Part shown: one piece after another, positions 51,998 through 60,681 of the stretch
Position numbering within the stretch: the first letter of the stretch is position 1
Layout: every line of letters begins with the position of its first letter
DNA from: Propionibacteriaceae bacterium AM104-82
GTDB lineage: Bacteria; Actinomycetota; Actinomycetes; Propionibacteriales; Propionibacteriaceae
Length of the DNA stretch: 64,000 bases
NCBI GenBank assembly: GCA_027658995.1
Contig: JAQDQK010000009.1
Location: 1-64,000 of the forward strand
Direction: 5' to 3'
Notes under the pieces: generated by a model
The model's database searches: none
Seen by the model: only the letters and a program-made list of their open reading frames with translations
What the model was told of the DNA's origin: nothing
Position numbers and translations under genes: made by a program

Positions 51998-52728
51998 GCG
52001 CGCGGCCGCACCCTGATCAGGGCGATGAGCCCCGCGAGGAGGCCGAGCGAACCGACGACCAGCGCCGCGATCCCCACCGCGTTCGACGAGCCCGCCTCGG
52101 CCACGTGCGAGTCGTGACCCCCTTCGGAGGCGTGCTCGTCGTGAGCGGACGGGGACGCTGTCGGCGTCCCGTGGTCGTGGCCGTGCGTGTCGCCGCCCGG
52201 CGCAACGGCCAGCGCGGGGGCGGGCAGCGCGAGGTCGTGCGGATCCTGGCCCTCGGCGGGGATCTCGACCCACGCCGACTCGCCCTGCTCGCACGTCTGC
52301 ACCGTGGGGAAGTAGAGCGTCGTGTCGCCCGCGTCGTCGGGCAGTTTCATCGACAGTTCGAAGGCGTCGCGCTGGCCGTCGGGTAGCGGGGTGGTCGTGG
52401 TGTAGACGACCTGGGCGACCCGCTCGGTCAGTTCGTTGCCGTGCGCGTCGGTGATGGGGGTCGGAAGCTTCTCCATCACCTTCTCAACGGTGTAGAGCGG
52501 GTTCCGGGTGGGGGTGACCGAGTTGATGCCCTCGGGGATCTGGATCGCGACGGCGGTCGTCGCGGAGCCGTCGCAGCCGTGCGGGACGGCGAGGGTGACG
52601 ACCGCGTAGCCGCCTGCGACGGCCGAGTCGGAGGACGCCGTCACGTGTGCGTGGGCGAAGGCCGCCGAGCCGATCGTCAGGGCGGCGGCGCCGAACAGGG
52701 CGGCAAGGGCTGAATATCGATGCTTCAT
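51994..52728 (-). CDS. YcnI-type copper-associated protein (DUF1775)
   Basis: 244-aa exported, membrane-anchored protein. Seen: signal peptide ending AHAHV, so the mature N-terminus begins with His, as in copper-binding YcnI proteins. A DUF1775 beta domain (about 26-165) with YAVVTLAVPHGCDGS follows, then a His-rich linker (HGHDHG, HDEHASEGGHDSH) and a single C-terminal membrane helix (about 217-238). It overlaps copCD by 4 bp. Role: copper binding at the cell surface. Confidence 0.9.
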   Translation of the reverse strand: MKHRYSALAALFGAAALTIGSAAFAHAHVTASSDSAVAGGYAVVTLAVPHGCDGSATTAVAIQIPEGINSVTPTRNPLYTVEKVMEKLPTPITDAHGNELTERVAQVVYTTTTPLPDGQRDAFELSMKLPDDAGDTTLYFPTVQTCEQGESAWVEIPAEGQDPHDLALPAPALAVAPGGDTHGHDHGTPTASPSAHDEHASEGGHDSHVAEAGSSNAVGIAALVVGSLGLLAGLIALIRVRPRA

Positions 52729-52752
52729 GGATGTCTCCTGGGTGAGAGGTGG

Positions 52753-53325
52753 TCAGGCGACCATCAGCCAGCACATCGCCGCCATGCCCGCCAGCATCGC
52801 GACCATGGTCACGGTGTCGACGAGATGGCTGGTGCGACAGTGTCGACGCGGGTAGGCGTCGACCGCCAACAGGACGGCGGTGATCAGCAGCAGGGCGGTC
52901 AGGACGATGCCCGCCACGATCCCGAGGGTGCTCATGGAGTGGGCGTGCCCGGTGCCGTGCGGCATGGGCGGCATCACGGCGACCATCCACGTCATCGACC
53001 CCATCATCAGCACGTGCACCAGTTGGTGCCAGGCCGGATGGCCGCCCAACTGGTCCGGCTCGAATCGGCCGAGCGCCTGGCCGAGCCAGACGGCGAGGAA
53101 CCAGACGGTGGCGACGGCGAAGACGACGAGTTGGGGCAGCCAGGCGATGGCCCGCCACCACGGCCAGACCATCGCGAGCATGACCACCGCCATCAGAATG
53201 TGGAAGGCGTTGCCGATGGTCAGCAGTGGGCGGCGGCGACCGGAGACGAGTTGGGCCGCGAGTGAGACGGTGATGGCCGCGAAGACGATCGTGAAGATCC
53301 ACTGCCACACCGGGTTCGAGACCAC
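52753..53325 (-). CDS. DUF5134 family membrane protein
   Basis: 190-aa protein with about six hydrophobic segments and many His/Met (HILMAVVMLAMVWPWW, HQLVHVLMMGSMTWM, MPPMPHGTGHAHSM), consistent with copper contact. GTG start with AAGGGAG. First gene of the minus-strand copper operon DUF5134-ycnI-copCD; its promoter faces the CtaG-ATPase operon across the dyad at 53336-53354. Confidence 0.85.
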   Translation of the reverse strand: MVSNPVWQWIFTIVFAAITVSLAAQLVSGRRRPLLTIGNAFHILMAVVMLAMVWPWWRAIAWLPQLVVFAVATVWFLAVWLGQALGRFEPDQLGGHPAWHQLVHVLMMGSMTWMVAVMPPMPHGTGHAHSMSTLGIVAGIVLTALLLITAVLLAVDAYPRRHCRTSHLVDTVTMVAMLAGMAAMCWLMVA

Positions 53326-53335
53326 GAACTCCCTT

Positions 53336-53354
53336 TCTCTACAAGCTGTAGAGA
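53336..53354. promoter_or_regulatory. Copper-operon operator TCTCTACA-AGC-TGTAGAGA
   Basis: A perfect 8-bp dyad around AGC, containing the BlaI/CopY-type core TACA...TGTA. It lies between the two divergent copper operons, next to the minus-strand start. A half-site TGTAGAG is at 53391-53397. The core CTAC-N5-GTAG recurs before the BlaI-type gene. Confidence 0.7.
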
Positions 53355-53392
53355 ACGTAACAGACGGATCCGGTCAATAACAAGACATCCTG

Positions 53393-53398
53393 TAGAGT
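53393..53398 (+). promoter_or_regulatory. -10 element of a probably leaderless copper operon
   Basis: TAGAGT is 9 bp before the ATG at 53408, so transcription would start at or next to the start codon. No Shine-Dalgarno sequence lies before that ATG. Both facts fit a leaderless mRNA, frequent in actinobacteria. No good -35 is seen. Confidence 0.4.
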
Positions 53399-53407
53399 AA
53401 CGCGGCG

Positions 53408-55429
53408 ATGGAGGGTGTTGACGAGGCGATGAAAACCACGAGCAGATCCGCAGGACACCTGCCCTTACAGGCCGCAGGCGCGGTGGGGGTGGCCCTCGCG
53501 CTCATCGTCCCGATCATGGTCGCGCTGTACGTCGGCATGGAGCCCTACGACCTGCTGATCCGCAACTACCCGGGCGTCGGCATCTCGGCGGCCACCACGG
53601 CGTTCCAGGCGGTCGCCGAACTCGCATCCGTCGTCGCGGTCGGCGCGCTCGTGAGCGTGCTCTTCCTGCGGCCGCTGCCCGGACGCACGGCTTTCAAGGT
53701 GCCGGACGGCCTCGACCGGACGATCCTGCGCTGGTCGGCGGGCACTTGGGCGCTCAGCACCTTCGTGCTCGTCTTCCTCAACGCCCTCGACACCAGCGGC
53801 ATGTCGCTTGCCCAACTCGCCCAACCGGGCATGGCCGACTACCTGGTCGCGTCCGTCTCGAATTTCTGGCCCTCGGTGCTGCGCTTCGCGGGCGCAGCCC
53901 TCGTGGCGTTGACGGCGCGCGTCGCGTCGCGCTGGACCACGCTGCTGATCGGCCTGTGGGGCGCCGGGCTCTCCGTCCTGACGCCGATCGCCGTCGGGCA
54001 GGTGCTCGTGGGCCCCGACCACGACTTCGGAGGCGACGCGGCCACCGTCCAGGCACTCGTCGGCTACCCGACGCTCGGCGTCCTCCTCGTGATCGGCCTC
54101 CGGGTGCTGTTCGGCGACGACGTCGCCACCGTCACCTGGCGGCGCTGGCTACGGATGGCAGTGGTCGCCCTGCCCGTGATGGTGCTCGCCGAGGCGATCC
54201 TGACCTGGTTCAAGCTCGCAGGTAGCCCGCTGCTCTCCACCCTGACGGGCTGGCTGATGGTGTGGCGCTGGGCGGCGCTCGCCCTGGTCTGCGCCGCGGC
54301 GCTCGGCATCATCGTCGCTCGCAGGCGCCGCCGCTTCCGCCCCGTTGAGGCGCCCCTGCTCGCGCTGGGGTCGCTCGGCATCTTCGGGTGGGTCGCGATC
54401 ACGGTCGCGATGCTCCGGGTGCTTCCCCCGCAGTACTTCGTGCCGACCAGCCCCGCGCAGGTCTTCCTCGGCTACGACACCCCCGACGCCCCGACGCTGG
54501 TCAAGGTGCTCACCTCGGGTCGGCCCAACATGCTCTTCGTCGCGCTCGGCATCGCCGGGATCGTCTTCTACCTGGTCGCGCTCGCCGCGCTGCGCCGCCG
54601 CGGCACGCCGTGGCCGTGGACCCGCACCCTCTCCTGGATCCTCGGCTGGGTCGTGGTGATCTACGTCACCAGTTCCGGCCTCGGCCTGTACTCGGCGCCC
54701 CACTTCGGCATCCACATGATCGTCCACATGAGCCTCAGCATGTTCGCCCCCGTGCTGCTGTCGCTCGGCGGTGTCCTGACGCTGCTGCTGCGCGCGAGCA
54801 GGGCGGGCGGTCCCGTCGCGAGCATGCACGACTGGGTCAGTTGGATGCTGCAGTGGCGCGTCGCGAAGTGGCTCTACAACCCGATCGTCGCGTTCACGCT
54901 GTTCATTTCGTCGTACTACGCGCTGTACTTCACCGGGCTGTTCGAGCACCTGATGACCTACCACTGGGGCCACCAGTTGATGAACGCCCACTTCCTGCTG
55001 GTGGGCTACGTCTACTACTCGCTGATCATCGGCGTCGACCGCGGCCCCAAGCCGCTGCCGCACATCGCCAAGCTGGGCCTCGCGATGGCCGCGATGCCGT
55101 TCCACGCCTTCTTCGGCGTGATCCTGATGAACGGGCGCTCGATCATCGCCGAGCAGTACTACTACTACCTCGGGATGCCGTGGGCCGACCTCCCCGCGGC
55201 TCAGGAACTGGGCGGCGGCGTCGCATGGGCGGGCGGCGAGATCCCGTCGCTGCTCGTCGTTGTGGCGCTCGGCATCCAGTGGGCGCGCCAGGACTCCAAG
55301 GAGGCGGCGCGCGCCGACCGCCACATGGACACCGGCCGCGACAACGAGTACGAGGAGTACAACGAGATGTTGCAGCGGCTCGCCGAGCGGTCCGCCGCGC
55401 CGTCGAATCGTCGTGAGGGGGAGAAGTGA
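53408..55429 (+). CDS. CopD-CtaG type membrane protein of the copper operon
   Basis: 673-aa integral membrane protein. Seen: an N-terminal CopD-like half (about 20-330, with paired helices and AVAELASVVAVGALVSVLFL) and a C-terminal CtaG_Caa3 half (about 380-650) with HFGIHMIVHMSLSMFAP, YHWGHQLMNAHFLLVGYVYYS and MPFHAFFGVILM, whose His and Met residues are the usual copper ligands. Likely role: copper transfer to cytochrome oxidase or copper export. ATG 53408 or 53429. Overlaps the P-type ATPase gene by 4 bp. Confidence 0.88.
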   Translation: MEGVDEAMKTTSRSAGHLPLQAAGAVGVALALIVPIMVALYVGMEPYDLLIRNYPGVGISAATTAFQAVAELASVVAVGALVSVLFLRPLPGRTAFKVPDGLDRTILRWSAGTWALSTFVLVFLNALDTSGMSLAQLAQPGMADYLVASVSNFWPSVLRFAGAALVALTARVASRWTTLLIGLWGAGLSVLTPIAVGQVLVGPDHDFGGDAATVQALVGYPTLGVLLVIGLRVLFGDDVATVTWRRWLRMAVVALPVMVLAEAILTWFKLAGSPLLSTLTGWLMVWRWAALALVCAAALGIIVARRRRRFRPVEAPLLALGSLGIFGWVAITVAMLRVLPPQYFVPTSPAQVFLGYDTPDAPTLVKVLTSGRPNMLFVALGIAGIVFYLVALAALRRRGTPWPWTRTLSWILGWVVVIYVTSSGLGLYSAPHFGIHMIVHMSLSMFAPVLLSLGGVLTLLLRASRAGGPVASMHDWVSWMLQWRVAKWLYNPIVAFTLFISSYYALYFTGLFEHLMTYHWGHQLMNAHFLLVGYVYYSLIIGVDRGPKPLPHIAKLGLAMAAMPFHAFFGVILMNGRSIIAEQYYYYLGMPWADLPAAQELGGGVAWAGGEIPSLLVVVALGIQWARQDSKEAARADRHMDTGRDNEYEEYNEMLQRLAERSAAPSNRREGEK

Positions 55430-57717
55430 CCCAGACCGACACGGGGTCCCGGCTGATCGAACTCGAGATCAGCGGCATGACCTGCGCCGCGTGCGCCAAC
55501 CGGATCGAGAAGAAGCTCCGCAAGATCGACGGCGTCAGCGCCACCGTCAACTACGCCACCAACCGGGCGACCATCACCGGCATCGACGACATCGCCGCTG
55601 CCATCGCCGAGGTCGAGAAGGCGGGCTACGGCGCGCACCAGCGCCAGGGCGACGACGACGTCTGGTCGAAGCGCGCCACCGAGATGCACATCACGTCGCT
55701 GCGCCGCCGCCTCATCACGGCCGCCGCGCTCGCGATCCCGCTGATGGACATCACCATCGTGCTCGCCCTGTCGCCGCAGTGGCGCTTCCCCGGCTGGGAG
55801 ATCGTCTGCCTGCTGCTCGCGCTGCCCATCGTCACCTGGTGTGCCTGGCCCTTCCACAAGGCGACGCTGCGTAACCTCAGGCACGGCTCCGTCAGCATGG
55901 ACACGCTCGTGTCGCTCGGCATCGTCGCCTCCTTCGGCTGGGCCGTCGCGACCCTGCTGTTCGGGCTCGGCGAGGCGAGCGACCAGGGATTCTGGCTCGG
56001 CTTCGGCGCGACCCCCGAGGGGGCCAACTCGGTCTACCTCGACGTCGCTGCAGGCATGACGACCTTCCAACTCGCGGGCCGCTATTTCGAGGCACGGTCG
56101 CGGCGCAAGGCAAGCGACGTGCTCGGCGCGCTGCACGCCCTCGCCGCGACGGAGGTTCGCGTCGTGCGTGACGGCGTCGAGGAGATCGTCCCCGTCGCCG
56201 CGCTCAACGTCGGCGACACCTTCGTCGTGCTGCCGGGCGAGACGATCGCAACCGACGGCGTCGTCGTCGGTGGGTCGGCCGCGGTCGACGCGTCCATGCT
56301 GACCGGCGAGCCCGTCCCCGTTCCCGTGGTCGCGGGCAGCGAGGTGACCGGCGGCACCATCAGCACCGACGCGCGCCTCGAGGTCCGCGCCACCGCGGTC
56401 GGCGCGCACACCCAGTTGTCGCAGATGGCCGCGCTCACCGAGGACGCGCAGGCCCGCAAGTCGCAGGTGCAGCGCCTGGTCGACCGGGTGATCACGTGGT
56501 TCGTGCCGACGATCATCGCGCTCGCTGTGCTCACCACCGTCGGCTGGATCATCGCGGGGGCGCCCGTGCAGCAGGCCTACGGCATCGGCATCGCCGTGCT
56601 GATCATCGCCTGCCCCTGCGCGCTCGGCCTCGCCACCCCGACCGCCCTGATGGTCGGCATCGGCCGCGGCGCGAGCCTCGGCGTCCTGATCAAGGGCCAC
56701 GACGCGCTGGAGGCCTCCGGGCAGATCACCACGGTCGTGCTCGACAAGACCGGCACGCTCACCACAGGTTCGATGAGCGTCGCGGAGGTGGTCGCCGTCG
56801 GCGTCGACGAGGACCGTCTCGTCGCGCTGACCGCCGCCGTCGAGCGGGGCTCCGAGCACGCGATCGCGCGCGCCATCGAGCGCGACGCCGTCGAGCGCAG
56901 GCTGCCCCGCCTCGACGCCGAGGGCTTCGCGACGCTGCCAGGACTCGGCGCCTCCGCGCTGGTCGACGGCGCAGAGGTGGTCGTCGGCAACCCGCAACTG
57001 TTCCGCGACCGGGGGATCGAGCCCCCGGCGGCGCTGGTCGAGGCCGTCGGCCGCGCCCGCGACCGCGGTGACAGCGTCTCCCTCGTCTCCCTGGACGGCG
57101 TGGTCGTCGGCAGCCTCGCGCTGAGCGACACCATCAAGCCGGATGCGGTACAGGCGATCCAGGCCCTCAAGGCGCAGGGCCTGAGGACGGTGCTGCTGAC
57201 CGGCGACTCGCGTCAGGCGGGCGACCGGATCGGCGCCGAACTCGGCCTGGACGAGGTGATCGCCGAGGTGTTGCCGCAGGAGAAGGCGGCCGTCGTCGAG
57301 GGCCTGCAGGCCAAGGGCGAGTTCGTCGCCATGGTCGGCGACGGCATCAACGACTCGATCGCGCTCGCCACCGCGGACCTCGGGCTTGGCGTGGTCAGCG
57401 GCACCGACATCGCGCTGCGGGCCGCCGACATCATCATCGTGCGCGACGACCTGATCGCGATCGCCGACGCCGTCGGGCTGTCGCGCAAGACGCTGAAGAC
57501 CATCAAGACCAACCTGATCTGGGCGTTCGCCTACAACATGGCGGCGGTCCCGGTCGCGGCGGCCGGGTTGCTGAACCCGCTGATCGCGGCGGCCGCGATG
57601 TCGCTGTCGAGCGTGCTGGTCGTCCAGAACTCGCTGCGCCTGCAGAACTACCGCAGCAAGCGCGTCTCGGCCCCGTCCCGCGACGAGGTTCACGAGGACG
57701 AACTGCTCGCCGCCTGA
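55426..57717 (+). CDS. Copper-translocating P1B-type ATPase
   Basis: 763-aa heavy-metal pump. Seen: an N-terminal HMA domain with GMTCAAC (about 17-23), eight helices, the TGE loop in MLTGEPVP, the ion site CPC (about 395-397), phosphorylation Asp in DKTGT (about 439), an HP pair replaced by HAI in the locus SEHAIARA, and GDGIND. The CPC plus Y-N-x(n)-MSLSS pattern fits Cu(I) export. GTG start overlapping the upstream stop. Last gene of the operon, followed by copy D of the 80-bp element. Confidence 0.94.
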   Translation: MTQTDTGSRLIELEISGMTCAACANRIEKKLRKIDGVSATVNYATNRATITGIDDIAAAIAEVEKAGYGAHQRQGDDDVWSKRATEMHITSLRRRLITAAALAIPLMDITIVLALSPQWRFPGWEIVCLLLALPIVTWCAWPFHKATLRNLRHGSVSMDTLVSLGIVASFGWAVATLLFGLGEASDQGFWLGFGATPEGANSVYLDVAAGMTTFQLAGRYFEARSRRKASDVLGALHALAATEVRVVRDGVEEIVPVAALNVGDTFVVLPGETIATDGVVVGGSAAVDASMLTGEPVPVPVVAGSEVTGGTISTDARLEVRATAVGAHTQLSQMAALTEDAQARKSQVQRLVDRVITWFVPTIIALAVLTTVGWIIAGAPVQQAYGIGIAVLIIACPCALGLATPTALMVGIGRGASLGVLIKGHDALEASGQITTVVLDKTGTLTTGSMSVAEVVAVGVDEDRLVALTAAVERGSEHAIARAIERDAVERRLPRLDAEGFATLPGLGASALVDGAEVVVGNPQLFRDRGIEPPAALVEAVGRARDRGDSVSLVSLDGVVVGSLALSDTIKPDAVQAIQALKAQGLRTVLLTGDSRQAGDRIGAELGLDEVIAEVLPQEKAAVVEGLQAKGEFVAMVGDGINDSIALATADLGLGVVSGTDIALRAADIIIVRDDLIAIADAVGLSRKTLKTIKTNLIWAFAYNMAAVPVAAAGLLNPLIAAAAMSLSSVLVVQNSLRLQNYRSKRVSAPSRDEVHEDELLAA

Positions 57718-57765
57718 ACGGCGACCGGCGCCGTCGGTCAGATTGGCTCGTGGCCGGGTTGGGCG

Positions 57766-57845
57766 TTGAGCAGCATCCGGTGCTCGTTGAGCCCTGGATC
57801 GTTCAAGACGGCAAGTCTCCGCACCGACCTACGGATACTGCTCAA
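57766..57845. repeat. 80-bp palindromic element, copy D
   Basis: Outer arms TTGAGCAGCATCCG and CGGATACTGCTCAA (13 of 14 pairs), with CGGTGC/GCACCG able to pair inside. It lies between convergent genes, 48 bp after the P-type ATPase stop and 7 bp from the response-regulator stop, so it may terminate both. Subfamily with copy E. Confidence 0.82.
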
Positions 57846-57852
57846 GGCCTGG

Positions 57853-58494
57853 TCAGCGACCGCGCAGGTAGGACACCACCGCGGTGACCCGCCGGTGCGC
57901 GCCGTCGTCGGGTGCAAGGCCGAGCTTCGCGAAGATCCGCTGCGTGTGCTTCTCGACGGCACCCTCCGTCACGACCAGCGCCCGGGCGATCCGCGCGTTG
58001 GTGTGCCCCTCAGCCATCGCCGCCAGAACCTCGCGTTCGCGCGGGGTGAGGGTCGCGATCGGGTCGCTGCGCCGGCCCATCAACTGCCGCACCACGAGCG
58101 GATCGAGCACGCTGCCGCCCGCCGCGACGGTCGCGATCGCTGTCAGGAAGTCGTCGATCTCGCTGACCCGGTCCTTCAGGAGATAGCCGAGCCCGCCGTC
58201 GCCGGAGGCGGCAAGATCCTCGAAGTAGGACACCTCGACGTACTGGCTCAGCACCATCAGCGCGGCCGCCGGCCAGGTGCGACGCACCTCGACGGCGGCC
58301 CTCAGCCCCTCGTCGGTGTGCGTCGGTGGCATCCGCACGTCAACCACGCAGACGTCGGGGCGGTGCTTCAGCGCCGCGGTCACGAGCGATGGGCCGTCGG
58401 CGACGGCGGCGACCACCTCGTGCCCGGCCTCGGTGAGTATCGCGACCAGGCCCTCACGCAGCAGGGCCGAGTCGTCGGCGATCACGATCCTCAT
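57853..58494 (-). CDS. LuxR/NarL-type response regulator
   Basis: 213-aa response regulator. Seen: receiver domain with acidic Asp7-Asp8 and phosphate acceptor Asp52 in VVDVRMP, Lys in LLKDR, then a LuxR-type helix-turn-helix (about 145-205) LTPREREVLAAMAEGHTNARIARAL. GGAGGAG ribosome site before ATG 58494; longer starts overlap the kinase spacer. It is encoded directly after its kinase, separated by 38 bp. Confidence 0.93.
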   Translation of the reverse strand: MRIVIADDSALLREGLVAILTEAGHEVVAAVADGPSLVTAALKHRPDVCVVDVRMPPTHTDEGLRAAVEVRRTWPAAALMVLSQYVEVSYFEDLAASGDGGLGYLLKDRVSEIDDFLTAIATVAAGGSVLDPLVVRQLMGRRSDPIATLTPREREVLAAMAEGHTNARIARALVVTEGAVEKHTQRIFAKLGLAPDDGAHRRVTAVVSYLRGR

Positions 58495-58532
58495 GGCGCT
58501 CCTCCGGTTGGCTGTCGTCAGGGTAACCGAGC

Positions 58533-59849
58533 TCACAGGAGCGGCAACGAGGCGGTCAGGTTGGTCGGCCCGCCGGATGGGGAGTCGACGTCGAAGATGC
58601 CCCCGACGCCCTCGACGCGCGAGCGGAGTCCGCGGAGCCCGCTGCCCTTCGCCTCGTGCGCCCCGCCCATCCCGTCATCGCCGATGCTGACGTCGACGCG
58701 CACGCCGTCGCGCTCGACGACGCTCACCTCGGCGCGGTGCGCCAGCGAGTGCTTCGCGACGTTTGTCAGGGCCTCGGAGACCGTGAAGTAGATGGCGGTC
58801 TCGACGGCTGGCGACAGCGGCGAGTCGACCTCGAACTGGAGCGTGACGGGGACCGGCGCCCGGTTGACCACCTCGTCGAGCGCGACCCGCAGCCCGCGGT
58901 CCACGAGCAGCGGAGGCGCGATCCCGCGGGTCAGGGAGCGCAGTTCGTCAACGGTGTCGCGGGCCTGCTGGAGCGCGGAGTCGATGGTCGCGGCCGCCCG
59001 CTCCGGGTCCTCGGCCAACTGCTTCTTCGCCCGCCCGAGGTCCATGCTCAGCCTGACCAGCCGCTGTTGCGGACCGTCGTGGATGTCGCGCTCGAACCGG
59101 CGCAGGGCGGTTGCCTCGGCGTCCTGGTGCGCGAGCCTGGTGGCCCGCTCGGTGTCGATCTCCTGGCGAAGGCTCGCCCGGCCGTTGAGGAGCAGTTTCG
59201 CGGGGCCGGAGTGCAGCCAGGTTGCGGCCCGCAGGATTGCGGGCAGCGTGACAAGGGCAAACGCGCCGACGCCGGTGTTGACGAGGATGTCTGCCAGGCG
59301 GGAGGAGCCGAGGCCGATCAACTCCGCAAGGCCCTGATTCCGGCCGGGAAGGAACCATACCCAGAGCGCGTACGTGAGCGCGGCGACCATCGCGTACCAG
59401 ACCACCGTCAGGCACCAGGCGATCGTCCCGGTGACGAAGCCGATCACCGTCCACAAGGCGTCGAGCCAGTACTGCGGTTGGCGCAGCGGCCACAGCATCC
59501 GGCGCAGCCCCTGAGCCTCCTCGGGCGCCTCACGGTAGGGATGGACGGGGATGGGCGTGCCGTCGAGCTTCTTGAGGCGAAGTCGCTCCACGCCCGCGAA
59601 CCCTCCGGCGGCCTGCAGCCCGAATGCGAGCACGGGGAGGCCTACCCACACCACCGCCAGCGAGGCGCCCACCAACAGCAGCGTGATGACGACGAGGAAT
59701 GCGGCGAGCGCGAGCGGGAAGGCAGGCAGCAGGTAGGCCGTGTCTGCGGCGACCCGCCGCCGGAGCCCGGCCACGGTTGAGGGGCTCTTCGCGGGAGGAG
59801 GAACGTCCAGCACGGGTCCAGTCTCCCCGTGGACGGCATAGATTGTCAT
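58533..59849 (-). CDS. Sensor histidine kinase, HisKA_3 type
   Basis: 438-aa kinase. Seen: an N-terminal sensor region with four to five hydrophobic segments (about 35-90 and 125-215), like actinobacterial sensor domains, phosphoacceptor His257 in RRFERDIHDGPQQRL, and an ATPase domain with AIYFTVSEALTNVAKHS (N box) and GDDGMGG, GSGLRGLRSRV. It signals to the neighbouring LuxR-type regulator. The input is unknown; such sensors often respond to cell-envelope stress or lipids. ATG 59849. Confidence 0.92.
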   Translation of the reverse strand: MTIYAVHGETGPVLDVPPPAKSPSTVAGLRRRVAADTAYLLPAFPLALAAFLVVITLLLVGASLAVVWVGLPVLAFGLQAAGGFAGVERLRLKKLDGTPIPVHPYREAPEEAQGLRRMLWPLRQPQYWLDALWTVIGFVTGTIAWCLTVVWYAMVAALTYALWVWFLPGRNQGLAELIGLGSSRLADILVNTGVGAFALVTLPAILRAATWLHSGPAKLLLNGRASLRQEIDTERATRLAHQDAEATALRRFERDIHDGPQQRLVRLSMDLGRAKKQLAEDPERAAATIDSALQQARDTVDELRSLTRGIAPPLLVDRGLRVALDEVVNRAPVPVTLQFEVDSPLSPAVETAIYFTVSEALTNVAKHSLAHRAEVSVVERDGVRVDVSIGDDGMGGAHEAKGSGLRGLRSRVEGVGGIFDVDSPSGGPTNLTASLPLL

Positions 59850-59957
59850 GCCCCGAACGCTACGCAGGCCTGCTCCCGAGCCCCATCCCGCTGCCCGGCC
59901 AACCCGGTGTCGGGCCAGCCCCACCAATCGGCTTGGGATCACGCGGAAGGAGCGGCC

Positions 59958-60602
59958 TTGTCACAGACACCACCCAGGATCACGGCGACGATCGCCGAGG
60001 TCGTCGAGCGGGTCCGAGCCATGATCGTGCCCGGTCGACGCAGGGTGCTTGCCATCGTCGGTTCACCCGGTGCGGGCAAGTCGACCCTCTGCGAGGCCAT
60101 CGAACGCGGCCTGGGCGACCAGGTGGTGGTCGCGGGCATGGACGGCTTCCACCTCGACAACCCGATCCTGCTCGCGCGCGGACGCCGCGAGGACAAGGGC
60201 GCGCCTGACACCTTCGACGTCGACGGCTACCTGGCCATGCTCCGCAGGCTCGTGGCGGCGGAGGAGGCGATCACCTACGCGCCGCGCTTCGACCGGGAGA
60301 TCGAGACGAGCATCGGCAGCGCCATCGCCGTACCGCGCGACGTGCCCCTCGTCGTCACGGAGGGCACGTACCTGCTGCAACCGTCCGGCGGCTGGGAGCA
60401 GGTCAAGGACCTGGTCGACGAGGTGTGGTTCCTCGACCTGCCGACCGACGTGCGGCAGGGCAGGCTCCTCGACCGCAGGCTGGGTCACGGCGACGACGAG
60501 GAACACGCCCGCGACTGGGTGCTGCGGGTAGACCAGGCGACGGCCGACCGGGTCGACGCGACCATGGATCGCGCCGACCTGATCGTCACGATCCTCGACT
60601 GA
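59958..60602 (+). CDS. P-loop nucleoside/sugar kinase-like protein
   Basis: 214-aa kinase. Seen: Walker A VGSPGAGKST (about 33-42), GMDGFHLDNPILLARGRREDKGAPDTFDVDGY (split over 58-89), the phosphoribulokinase/uridine-kinase-like substrate loop, and EGTYLL. This is the group that includes FrcK-type sugar kinases and pantothenate kinase-like proteins. TTG start at 59958 with GGAAGGAG; the upstream frame would overlap the histidine-kinase promoter. It may phosphorylate a sugar or nucleoside; the ribose-type transporter beyond is in another operon. Confidence 0.82.
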   Translation: MSQTPPRITATIAEVVERVRAMIVPGRRRVLAIVGSPGAGKSTLCEAIERGLGDQVVVAGMDGFHLDNPILLARGRREDKGAPDTFDVDGYLAMLRRLVAAEEAITYAPRFDREIETSIGSAIAVPRDVPLVVTEGTYLLQPSGGWEQVKDLVDEVWFLDLPTDVRQGRLLDRRLGHGDDEEHARDWVLRVDQATADRVDATMDRADLIVTILD

Positions 60603-60626
60603 CGAGCCGCCTGTCGCAACAAGGCT

Positions 60627-60650
60627 GCCCCGAGCGGCACGGTTCGGGGC
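60627..60650. terminator. Terminator between the kinase and alcohol dehydrogenase genes
   Basis: GCCCCGA (60627-60633) and TCGGGGC (60644-60650), a perfect 7-bp stem with a 10-nt loop, followed on the plus strand by GTCTTGTTTG. It lies in the 79-bp gap between convergent genes. Confidence 0.65.
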
Positions 60651-60681
60651 GTCTTGTTTGACGGCGGCGGGTGTCCAGGGA

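Noticed and set aside
49859..52294. An 811-aa minus-strand frame
   Set aside because: It joins copCD to antisense of the M56 and upstream sequence. The part beyond 50434 lacks coding character, and the copCD start at 51997 is fixed by the 4-bp overlap.
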